Assembly: GCA_964460435.1 (NCBI GenBank)
Contig: CAYWRH010000133.1
Coordinates: 1 to 12,539 of the forward strand
Direction of reading: 5' to 3'
Length of the DNA stretch: 12,539 nucleotides
Origin: JAAZBV01 sp964460435
GTDB lineage: Bacteria > Desulfobacterota > DSM-4660 > Desulfatiglandales > HGW-15
Of this stretch, positions 6,490 to 12,444 are shown piece by piece (position 1 is the stretch's first letter; each line of letters starts with the position of its first letter). Position numbers and translations under genes: made by a program. The notes below the pieces were generated by a model, which saw only the letters and a program-made list of their open reading frames with translations, ran no database searches and was not told the origin of the DNA.

Positions 6490-7905
6490 TTATTTAGAAC
6501 CCTGTTTAAGAAGGGTGATTATAAAGGCAGTCCCTTTTTCTTCCATATCAACAAGTATCTTTTCAACCTTGGCCTTCAGCAGATGATGCACAAACATTAT
6601 CGGTATAGCCAGGGTAAGACCAAAGTATGTTGTTAGAAGAGCAACAGATATACCGCCAGCAAGCATTGCCGGGTCACCTGAGCCCACCTCTGTTAAGACT
6701 TCAAAGGTCTGGATCATACCGGAAACAGTACCTAACAGACCAAGCAGAGGGGCTATTGTAGCTAGCAGCGCAAGGGTTGGCAGGAACCTTTCCAGTTTTG
6801 GCGCCTGCTTTAATATTGATTCCTGAAGGGCATTTTCAAGCACATCCTGGCTGTAGCCTACATGCTCAAGCGCGCTGTCCAGCATCTGACATGTGGGTAT
6901 ACGGCTTTTTGATGAGCAGAAATCCTTTGCCTCTTTCCAGTTGCCCTTTTCTGCCATGCTCTTTATATGATCCATTGTCTTTTCTGATGCCTTTGATTTT
7001 GTGCCAAGGACAACCAGACGTTCAAGAGCTATAAGGGCTGCAAATATGCCCAGAGCAAGCAGAACATACATGATCGCACCGCCCTGCTCAAGCCAGTCAG
7101 CGAATGACTTCTCATCACGGAAGGTGACAAATACACCACCGCCGGATATATCTATTGATGTTATATCAGATGACTTGTCAAAGAAATTCTTGATGTTTGA
7201 AACCATGCGGCCAGGTGTTTTACCCTGGACAGCCTTAAGTGTGGTTCCATCTGCTTCAGGCTGCAGGAAACCGACAGTGCCATCGCCTAATTTATAATAT
7301 GTGGTTGACTTGCCTATTCTAATGATCTGGCCTGTTGTTTCTCTCCCATCCGGGCCAATAAACTTGCCTTCACGCCTTACAATTCTGCCTGATTCCTCTA
7401 TTTCAGAGAAATAGAACTCAATAAGGGCCTTGATCCAGTTCATGCCGGGGAACTTGGAAGACTGTGTAATACCCTCGAGCACATCTTTTCTTTCAGGGAA
7501 TTCGGCTGTTATGGGGTTATCGCGGGAGATGCTTATTGCATCCTTTCCAATTGCCCTTACAGCATCCTCTATTGCCTGTATCTCATCTTTTTCATTTTCA
7601 AGATCCTTTTTATACTGTGCCTCCTGGGCTCGAAGCGCATTGTATTCATTTTCAAGCCTGGTATATTCTGCCTGCTCTTTTGCATCCTGCGCCTTGAGGT
7701 TTGCAAGCTCTTTTTCCAGGGCTGCCTTGTCCATCTTTACATACTGCTCCATCTCGGCAGTATCCAAAATGGCCTGATCCTGGTCCTTATTTACGTTATC
7801 AGCTATCTTTTTCCACCCTTCTGACTGGGCAAACAGATTCCCTGCTGTAAAAAACAGGATAATTACTGATAATATTATTGTGTATTTTATATTATTTTTA
7901 GCCAT
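6490..7905 (-). CDS. ttpC: TtpC-like fused MotA/TolQ/ExbB protein with periplasmic coiled coil
   Basis: This 471-aa protein resembles TtpC, a large ExbB homologue required by TonB2 systems in Vibrio. A signal sequence or first helix at about 8-26 ends FAQ. A long coiled coil (about 55-115, rich in E, K, Q and A) and a periplasmic domain (about 125-270) follow. A membrane helix at 277-300 (GGAIMYVLLALGIFAALIALERLVV) leads into an ExbB core, LATIAPLLGLLGTVSGMI at 381-398 and GGISVALLTTYFGL at 417-430. Val421 stands where ExbB has the pore glutamate, so it may not conduct protons alone. It lies 1 nt after the DUF3450 gene and 12 nt before exbB. The symbol is by analogy. Confidence 0.85.
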   Translation of the reverse strand: MAKNNIKYTIILSVIILFFTAGNLFAQSEGWKKIADNVNKDQDQAILDTAEMEQYVKMDKAALEKELANLKAQDAKEQAEYTRLENEYNALRAQEAQYKKDLENEKDEIQAIEDAVRAIGKDAISISRDNPITAEFPERKDVLEGITQSSKFPGMNWIKALIEFYFSEIEESGRIVRREGKFIGPDGRETTGQIIRIGKSTTYYKLGDGTVGFLQPEADGTTLKAVQGKTPGRMVSNIKNFFDKSSDITSIDISGGGVFVTFRDEKSFADWLEQGGAIMYVLLALGIFAALIALERLVVLGTKSKASEKTMDHIKSMAEKGNWKEAKDFCSSKSRIPTCQMLDSALEHVGYSQDVLENALQESILKQAPKLERFLPTLALLATIAPLLGLLGTVSGMIQTFEVLTEVGSGDPAMLAGGISVALLTTYFGLTLAIPIMFVHHLLKAKVEKILVDMEEKGTAFIITLLKQGSK

Positions 7906-7906
7906 T

Positions 7907-8668
7907 CTATATTGCTCCTAAAGGAAGTTCGACGATTTCAGCAGCCCTTTTTCCCAGGGCCATATCAAATGCCCTCTTGAATTCTTTTAACTGATCCTCC
8001 GGGACAGGCTCCCATTTGGCAGTTGCACGATTATACATGCCGATCTGTTTACGGTCCATTGTCATATAATACATGGCTATCCTGCCGATCCTCATGATGT
8101 TAACACGGGTATCGACTCCATTGAGATTAAGCCCAACATCCTCCTGGTGCTCAATCATCTTGCCATAATCTGCCTCTATCTTGAGGCCATTAGTAACAAT
8201 GTAATTGAGTTTTTCACTTGGCTGCATATTGTAGTTATTCAGTATTTTTCTAAGGGCATCTATGCGCCTCTGTCTCTCTTCAGGTTGAAACGGGAGGTCT
8301 TTCTTAATAAAGGCCTCAAGGCGATCAACCACCTCTTCAAGATAGGGGTCAATCTGTTCACGGAGCTTGTTTATCTCCTCTTTCTGGAACTGGAGGTTCT
8401 TTATCGCCTCTTTTACGCCCTCATTATAGACCTTGTATTTTTTCTGGCGATACTGCTTCCATGTGACCCTGTACTTCAGGTCTCTTATTTCCATCATCAT
8501 GCTTTGCTTATCATAGCTCCAATCATCTGCCTTTTCCTGCGCCTTTGATTCGGTAGCGATGGTTTTTGATACTTTGCCATGAACTTCACTTGGACTATTT
8601 TGCGCAAAGGCTGTCCCACTGCCTACGAATGCAAAAAGTGCCGTTGCCCATAAAATACGTTTAATCAT
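7907..8668 (-). CDS. DUF3450-type periplasmic coiled-coil protein, first gene of the TonB operon
   Basis: The 253-aa protein has a clear signal peptide (MIKRILWATALFAFVGSGTAFAQ, cleaved near residue 22-23). Long charged helices follow (about 70-135), giving coiled-coil character with many K, E, Q and R. The C-terminal part has small conserved-looking pieces such as IMRIGRIAMYYMTMDRKQIGMY and a final EIVELPLGAI. DUF3450 proteins typically head operons with TtpC, ExbB, ExbD, TonB and a TPR protein, exactly the order here. The function is unknown; a periplasmic partner of the TtpC coiled coil is a reasonable inference. AGGAGAG lies 5-6 nt before the ATG. The stop is separated from the next gene by a single base, so translation is probably coupled. 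Confidence 0.8.
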   Translation of the reverse strand: MIKRILWATALFAFVGSGTAFAQNSPSEVHGKVSKTIATESKAQEKADDWSYDKQSMMMEIRDLKYRVTWKQYRQKKYKVYNEGVKEAIKNLQFQKEEINKLREQIDPYLEEVVDRLEAFIKKDLPFQPEERQRRIDALRKILNNYNMQPSEKLNYIVTNGLKIEADYGKMIEHQEDVGLNLNGVDTRVNIMRIGRIAMYYMTMDRKQIGMYNRATAKWEPVPEDQLKEFKRAFDMALGKRAAEIVELPLGAI

Positions 8669-8701
8669 ATTAGCTCTCCTATTTCTGCCTGTTTCCTTTA
8701 A

Positions 8702-8791
8702 GTTTGTGTTACCTGTAAAACATTAACGAAAAACCATAATAAACAAATAAAAAAAAAACACAAACCTTTTTTTAATATTTTTTTATTTGTT
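8702..8791. repeat. Two interleaved inverted repeats in the TonB operon promoter region
   Basis: AACAAATAAAAAAA (8742-8755) and TTTTTTTATTTGTT (8778-8791) are a perfect 14-bp inverted repeat. GTTTGTGTT (8702-8710) and AACACAAAC (8757-8765) form a second, 9-bp one that interleaves with the first. Both lie 30-125 nt upstream of the operon's first gene, in strongly A/T-tract DNA. A weak minus-strand promoter-like pair (TTGTGT-N16-TATTAT) falls within them. They could be an operator or bent-DNA site; no known Fur-box pattern is seen. Confidence 0.5.
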
Positions 8792-8815
8792 CATACGAAT
8801 AAAAACCTAAACAAA

Positions 8816-8856
8816 ATGCCGGGTCTCCATTGTATGGTGTTTAAAAGCACCGGCAT
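8816..8856 (-). terminator. Probable terminator of the small secreted-protein gene
   Basis: ATGCCGG (8816-8822) pairs with CCGGCAT (8850-8856). An inner CCAT/ATGG stem can form inside the long loop. On the minus strand the stem runs into TTTGTTTAGGTTTTT, moderately T-rich. It is about 40 nt after the stop of the upstream minus-strand gene and before the TonB operon leader. Confidence 0.45.
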
Positions 8857-8895
8857 AAAATAAGCTATACTGGATATAAACCCCGATAATTTATT

Positions 8896-9351
8896 CTAAT
8901 ATTTTTCTACACGCTTTATAACAAATTTTGTGCTCTCAGTCGAGTTGCCGCCAAAGCCGCCTAGCCCGCCGCCAAAGCCGGTGTTAAAGCCTGCGCCGCC
9001 GCCCTCGCCAAAACCCTGGGGCCGCGCCCCTCTTAATTTTTGCCTGAAGGTCAGTTCAATCTCATTATCATTTAAAATCTTGCCCTTATATAATATGACC
9101 ATTCTCATTTCGCCCATGGATACAGGCACTTCAAAACTTATTTCATCATCCTTTATCTTTCCTTTCCGTATCTCTGTCTTTTTTTCCCCTGCGCTCAGAT
9201 CTGTTCCATAGAGCTTTTTACCATCTGCCTTGAACTCAAAGGTTAATGTTCCAAGTCCAGGATATACCCCCATCCATTTCCCGTTTATGTCTGCGGCAAA
9301 TGCGGCTGAAGATAGTACCAGCACCATCAATGTAAGTAATAGTGATTTCAT
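8896..9351 (-). CDS. Small secreted protein with glycine-rich C-terminal tail
   Basis: I do not recognise a named family with certainty. The 151-aa protein has a clear signal peptide (MKSLLLTLMVLVLSSAAFAA, cut near 19-20). The mature start DINGKWMGVYPGLGTLTFEFKADG is typical of small secreted beta-sheet proteins that begin 'GKW.G' and contain 'tF.f.adG..L.Gt'. The beta-rich part runs to about residue 105. A glycine/phenylalanine tail follows (about 112-136, with GFGEGGGAGF and GFGGGLGGFGG), then a final strand, TKFVIKRVEKY. An AGGGGA-like ribosome site precedes the ATG. It is on the same strand as the TonB operon but is separated from it by 227 nt and a probable terminator, so likely a separate transcript. 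Confidence 0.75.
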   Translation of the reverse strand: MKSLLLTLMVLVLSSAAFAADINGKWMGVYPGLGTLTFEFKADGKKLYGTDLSAGEKKTEIRKGKIKDDEISFEVPVSMGEMRMVILYKGKILNDNEIELTFRQKLRGARPQGFGEGGGAGFNTGFGGGLGGFGGNSTESTKFVIKRVEKY

Positions 9352-9920
9352 CTTGTTTCCCCTTTTCTGTTTAAATGTTGATTAGTCCGCGGGCACTGGC
9401 TGTTTAGGTCAACTTGAGGTTTATGGATAAATTGTCTGACCGCAGTTCTTCTTTATAAAGAGAAATGGGATGAAACAATCTATACCTCTCTGCCGAAAAG
9501 CAAGTGCCAGCTAAATACTTCCCATATCTTTAATTTTTTTTAAAGAAAGTTTAGACAAGTCAACTTTCCCAGTTGAAAAATATCCTTTAAAAATGATGAC
9601 AAGCAAGTTGACACGAAAAGGTATCATTGTCAAGTCTTTTCAGTTTCTCAGAATTCAAGATTTAATCATGTCAAGCCCGGGCTTATTAGAGCATTCGGTA
9701 TATTAATTGCGCCCTGAAAATGGCTGGATGATTTTCCATTGACATGCAACACCAAACTCCATATACTTCCTTTCGCAAATAGGGGAAGTCTTATCAAAAT
9801 CAATTATAAACGCTATACAATGTTTTTCCAGTTTCAATGACACAGGTTTATAGAATCACTTTTCTACCCGCCTTTAATGGACGGGGTATTAAAAATCATA
9901 ATGAATAAAGGAGTGTGAAC
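9352..9920. other. Gene-free intergenic region between divergent genes
   Basis: No frame here gives a convincing protein. The stretch is A/T-rich. The word GTCAACTT occurs at 9408-9415 and 9559-9566, with its complement AAGTTGAC at 9605-9612. A promoter-like pair for the plus-strand lipoprotein gene, TTATCA (9791-9796) N17 TATACA (9814-9819), is weak. A small hairpin lies at 9865-9888 just ahead of the lipoprotein ribosome site. The region must carry promoters for both divergent genes, but I cannot place them firmly. Confidence 0.4.
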
Positions 9921-10427
9921 ATGGGAATTAATTTTGGCAGAGCAGGTCTTTTTATAAGTTTGTTACTGATTTCAGCTTGTGCTTCAATGCAGGTGAAACT
10001 GCCGGTAAAATATGATTTGGGTAATAAACTTGAACAGGTTGCAGAGATAAAGGACATGAGAATTGGCGGCGGCAGGGGGCCGAGTTTCACGGAGTTTAAC
10101 GAATCATTTGAAGAGGCGCCTGCTGTTATTGCCCGCCGTGACACATTAACACTGAGTGAAACAAAAAACCACTGGATCAAGGTGGATACACAGTCATTAA
10201 TACTAAGGAACGGGCCGAATGAATACTATTTGCTGGTGCTGCAAAGACCTGCCTATGACTTATTGAGTGTGGACACCATCTCTTTTGTAAATGCTCTTAA
10301 TATTATCAGGGCCAAAAAGGATTTTGTACAGATAGGGGGAGACAAATATTTTATTGAACGAATATATAAAATTGACGGCAACGAGAAGATGTTTGCCATT
10401 AAGAATCAGATAACAGCCGCAAATTAA
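9921..10427 (+). CDS. Putative lipoprotein, DUF6491-like
   Basis: The 168-aa protein has a short hydrophobic signal ending in a lipobox, LISAC, with the lipidated cysteine at position 20. The next residue is Ala, so outer-membrane retention is likely. The mature part contains NHWIKVDTQSLILRNGPNEYYLLVLQ and later GGDKYFIERIYKI. This pattern recalls DUF6491 proteins (a tryptophan-aspartate strand, a 'YLl.L' strand, a closing 'I..I' strand), but the family call is tentative. ATG 9921 is chosen because AAAGGAG lies 7 nt upstream; a GTG two codons earlier is in frame but too close to that site. The Sel1-repeat gene follows 70 nt later with its own promoter. Function unknown. Confidence 0.75.
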   Translation: MGINFGRAGLFISLLLISACASMQVKLPVKYDLGNKLEQVAEIKDMRIGGGRGPSFTEFNESFEEAPAVIARRDTLTLSETKNHWIKVDTQSLILRNGPNEYYLLVLQRPAYDLLSVDTISFVNALNIIRAKKDFVQIGGDKYFIERIYKIDGNEKMFAIKNQITAAN

Positions 10428-10435
10428 AAAGAGAG

Positions 10436-10463
10436 TTGACAATAATAAGGGATTAAATATAGT
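10436..10463 (+). promoter_or_regulatory. Sigma70-type promoter of the Sel1-repeat gene
   Basis: A perfect TTGACA at 10436-10441 is followed by a 16-nt spacer and TATAGT at 10458-10463 (5 of 6 matches to TATAAT). Transcription would start near 10470, giving a leader of about 28 nt that carries AGGAGG at 10487-10492. This is the best consensus promoter in the window. Confidence 0.6.
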
Positions 10464-10497
10464 TTTTGAAAACGTTGTTTCTAATCAGGAGGAAAAA

Positions 10498-11082
10498 ATG
10501 AAAATTACCAGGCTTATAATATTCTCTTTAGTTCTTTGTCTCATGTTTATGTTTTCTGCAATCGCAGAAGATGCTGAAAAAACCGATTCAGCTGACGCAG
10601 CCCTTGGTGATGCCCAGATTGCCCTGGTCGCAAAGGATTATACTAAGGCCGTTGCCCTTCTTACACCTCTGGCTGAAAAGAATAATGTCAGGGCTAAGGC
10701 CCTTCTTGCCCCTTTGATATTCAGGGGCGCCGGCGTTGACAAGGATACAAATAAAGGCATAGCGATGATAATGGATGCAGCAAGTCAGGGAGATGAGGAT
10801 GCCAAAAAGATAGCAGTAGACCTAAACCATGAACTGGCCAAGAATGGCGATGAGAAGGCAATGTATAACATGGGATATATGTGCCTGAATGGCTGGGGCG
10901 GAGAAATCGAATCCGGTCAATGCCTGAAATGGCTTGAAGACGCAGCCAATTTGGGGCATGCAAACTCTGCAAAATTTCTGGCTCACATATATAAAAATGG
11001 CAAATATGGCGTGACCGCTGATCAGAAAAAGGCAGATGAGTGGACACAGAAGGCACAGCAGCCACCACAGTCACAGAAATAA
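10498..11082 (+). CDS. Exported Sel1-like repeat protein
   Basis: The 194-aa protein has a signal peptide (hydrophobic core LIIFSLVLCLMFMF, cleavage probably after SAIA at 23). It then carries Sel1-type (TPR-like) repeats. KDYTKAVALLTPLAEKNNVRAKALLAPLIFRG-GV and the partial unit DTNKGIAMIMDAASQGDEDAKK are followed by a clear unit, NGDEKAMYNMGYMCLNGWGG, with KWLEDAANLGHANSAKFLAHIYKNGKYGV next. A proline/glutamine tail ends the protein. Sel1 repeats mediate protein contacts, often in envelope or signalling contexts; the partner here is unknown. A strong AGGAGG site stands 5 nt before the ATG and a good promoter lies upstream. The gene follows the lipoprotein gene, so both may serve the envelope, but no specific role can be stated. 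Confidence 0.83.
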   Translation: MKITRLIIFSLVLCLMFMFSAIAEDAEKTDSADAALGDAQIALVAKDYTKAVALLTPLAEKNNVRAKALLAPLIFRGAGVDKDTNKGIAMIMDAASQGDEDAKKIAVDLNHELAKNGDEKAMYNMGYMCLNGWGGEIESGQCLKWLEDAANLGHANSAKFLAHIYKNGKYGVTADQKKADEWTQKAQQPPQSQK

Positions 11083-11129
11083 AAAACCGTTCATTCTTTC
11101 CTGTTAATACTAATCAGATAAAAACACTG

Positions 11130-11172
11130 TGTCACACCCCCGGCGCTGTATAGCTGCCCGGGAGGTGTGACA
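11130..11172. repeat. Strong GC-rich hairpin downstream of the Sel1 gene
   Basis: TGTCACACC..CCCGG at 11130-11143 pairs with CCGGGAGGTGTGACA (ending 11172) through about 14 pairs with one bulged A. The loop is about 14 nt. No T-run follows, so it is not a standard intrinsic terminator, though it may end the Sel1 transcript, whose stop is 48 nt upstream. It also sits immediately outside the repeat copy that borders the decayed RAYT element and could belong to that element. Confidence 0.6.
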
Positions 11173-11181
11173 GACAGTTAT

Positions 11182-11203
11182 GTATCACCCTGCACAATTG
11201 ACA
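11182..11203 (-). repeat. Degenerate end repeat (copy C) of the RAYT element
   Basis: Read on the minus strand this is TGTCAATTGTGCAGGGTGAT followed by AC. It matches the repeat at 11700-11724 (TGTCAAATGTGTAGACCTGA...) at most positions, with a one-base gap. The opposite orientation to that copy makes an inverted pair around the dead transposase gene. Confidence 0.6.
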
Positions 11204-11222
11204 GCCCTCAATCGATAACAAG

Positions 11223-11649
11223 TTAATTTATCTTTTTCTTAAGTCTTTTATCACCATTAAGTTGTATCGCTACACGATGGTTCGCCTGTGAGACTCCAGA
11301 TACTCCAATACCAAAGTGATCTCCTGTTTCCTTGAACCTCTTACCACCATGCCTGTGACACAAATAAATCTGTACACTTTTCAATAGAGCAGAATCCACA
11401 TCAAAAGTACTTTCAGTCTGCCTTATTATATCCTCGATTCCTGGACATATCGTGATAGCTCTTGAGCATACTTCATTAATATTTACAAGAAATGCTTTGT
11501 AACTGCCCTATAAAGCCCGCAGGCTATTGCAGATTTTCAAGAAAACGGACTCTGTCCGTATTATCTCGAAATATATTTTGCCTATCGTTTCCTCTGGCTG
11601 TTATATGATAAAAGGCATCATGATATTCAATCCGTAATGGCCTGCCTAT
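11223..11649 (-). pseudogene. REP-associated (Y1/IS200-like) transposase, internally deleted remnant
   Basis: Two pieces in different frames survive. The first (11649 down to 11527, 41 codons) reads IGRPLRIEYHDAFYHITARG and NDRQNIFRDNTDRVRFLENLQ, the characteristic N-terminus of Y1 transposases, then a TAG. Its expected ATG is ATA, although AGGAG is still in place at 11655-11660. The second (11507 down to the TAA at 11223, 94 codons) resembles the family's C-terminal helix-turn-helix: IYLCHRHGGKRFKETGDHFG then ISGVSQANHR-like residues (IGVSGVSQANHRV) and KRLKKKIN. The middle, which should hold the HUH motif and catalytic tyrosine, is missing. The gene therefore cannot make an active transposase. 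Confidence 0.82.
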
Positions 11650-11699
11650 AGAAGCTCCTGTGATTTAATTTTCCTACATATAAAATACTGAAGCTGTTT

Positions 11700-11724
11700 T
11701 GTCAAATGTGTAGACCTGACACTA
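11700..11724 (+). repeat. 25-bp repeat, copy A
   Basis: The sequence begins TGTCAAATGTGTAGACCTGA and continues CACTA. It matches copy B at 12225-12249 at 24 of 25 positions, in direct orientation, and copy C in inverted orientation. It stands about 50 nt upstream of the RAYT pseudogene start and directly abuts the IS4 remnant. Its ends (TGTCA...TGACA) are a short inverted repeat, so a single strand could fold. Confidence 0.8.
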
Positions 11725-12203
11725 TTTTATTTCCCTTCTGGGCACAAAGGGCATAAACCAGACTGAAAAGGAACTCAGGGTTGTAGGGTACACAGTAGAT
11801 GATAAAAGCTATTGGGTTGCAACTGACAGATACGATCTTACTGCTGAACAGGTTGCTCTTTCCTATAAGCTACGATGGAACATAGAATCATTTTTTTCCT
11901 GGTGGAAACAGCATTTAAGGGTATATCATCTTATAGCGAGGAGTGAACATGGGTTAATGGTTCAAATACTTGGTGGCCTGATTACATATATACTCCTAGC
12001 TATATACTGTCATAATGAATATGGTGAGAAGGTCAGTAACAAAAGGGTTCGTGAGTTACGTATAAAGATTGTGAATGAATCAAGAGAAGCTGAATGAAGT
12101 TATCAACGGAAGAAGCATCAACGAACTAAAGACCGAGCCTTATCTCATTACTCGTGCTATGCAACTTCTTAACCGGAAATTACTGATTTTTATTGACTTA
12201 TAA
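11720..12203 (+). pseudogene. IS4-family transposase, C-terminal remnant with frameshift
   Basis: An open frame without a start (11720-12094) encodes the C-terminal part of an IS4-type DDE transposase. The YREK signature is exact: Tyr codon at 11864, Arg at 11873, Glu at 11885 and Lys at 11906 (YKLRWNIESFFSWWK). It is preceded by VATDRYDLTAEQVALS. The frame stops at 12095-12097. The natural C-terminus, EKLNEVINGRSINELKTEP then LITRAMQLLNRKLLIFIDL, continues in the +1 frame from about 12084 to the TAA at 12201-12203, showing a frameshift. The N-terminal two-thirds, including the first DDE aspartates, is absent. The gene is dead. Confidence 0.85.
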
Positions 12204-12329
12204 ACTATCGAAAAGATAAGATACTGTCAAATGTGTAGGCCTGACACTAATTGATTCTAATGTTATAAATTATTGAAAAGATAAGATGCTGTTAACTGTA
12301 TAGAAACTAATTGATTCGCTAATTGATTC
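12198..12329 (+). repeat. Imperfect 65-bp tandem duplication
   Basis: Unit 1 (12198-12262) starts TTATAAACTATCGAAAAGAT. Unit 2 starts at 12263 with TTATAAATTATTGAAAAGAT. Both go on to AAGAT(A/G)CTGT, then to a CTAATTGATTC word (12247-12257 and 12307-12317). In unit 2 the internal 25-bp repeat is degraded and about 5 nt shorter. CTAATTGATTC occurs a third time at 12319-12329, a 12-nt step. The duplication includes the last codons of the IS4 remnant. Confidence 0.75.
12225..12249 (+). repeat. 25-bp repeat, copy B
   Basis: This is nearly identical to copy A (one A/G difference) and in the same orientation, 525 nt away. A and B bracket the IS4 remnant. There is no transposase of the Y1 type next to it, so it behaves like a solo end or REP-like unit. 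A decayed relative (copy D) is at about 12289-12309. Confidence 0.8.
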
Positions 12330-12354
12330 TCTTAATTATTTACTTAATTTAAAG

Positions 12355-12392
12355 AACAAGGCGCCACCGGTTTTAATCGGAGGCGCCTTGTT
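12355..12392. terminator. Strong hairpin terminator after the right-edge gene
   Basis: AACAAGGCGCC (12355-12365) pairs perfectly with GGCGCCTTGTT (12382-12392). The stem continues inside past an A-A mismatch through CCGG/TCGG. On the minus strand it lies about 50 nt beyond the stop of the partial gene and is followed by CTTTAAATT. On the plus strand it ends in CCTTGTTGTT. It most likely serves the minus-strand gene and shields it from the mobile-element remnants. Confidence 0.7.
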
Positions 12393-12413
12393 GTTAAAGG
12401 TTATGCTTTGAAC

Positions 12414-12433
12414 ATGCCATCAGTTGATGGCAT
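12414..12433. repeat. 20-bp near-perfect palindrome
   Basis: ATGCCATCA (12414-12422) and TGATGGCAT (12425-12433) are perfect 9-bp arms around a GT. It lies just past the stop codon of the partial minus-strand gene and before the terminator. It could be a small mRNA hairpin or a protein-binding palindrome. Confidence 0.6.
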
Positions 12434-12444
12434 ATATTAGCCTT

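Larger units (their letters stand above)
11182..11724 (-). mobile_element. Decayed RAYT-type (Y1 transposase) element with inverted end repeats
   Basis: The element is bounded by copy C (11182-11203) and copy A (11700-11724), inverted relative to each other, around a broken Y1 transposase gene on the minus strand. REP-associated tyrosine transposases are commonly flanked by palindromic or inverted repeat sequences, which fits. The true ends may extend a little beyond, for example to include the GC-rich hairpin at 11130-11172. Confidence 0.6.

Noticed and set aside
7430..7777. Plus-strand open frame rich in Ser/Ala/Phe opposite the TtpC-like coiled coil
   Set aside because: It is an antisense shadow of repetitive Glu/Lys/Gln codons.
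9408..9612. Repeated GTCAACTT/AAGTTGAC words in the intergenic region
   Set aside because: Three 8-base words in about 200 A/T-rich bases, irregularly spaced, are not enough to call a regulator site.
11720..12203. A functional IS4 insertion sequence with terminal inverted repeats
   Set aside because: The flanking 25-bp repeats are direct, not inverted, the N-terminal part is missing, and a frameshift is present.
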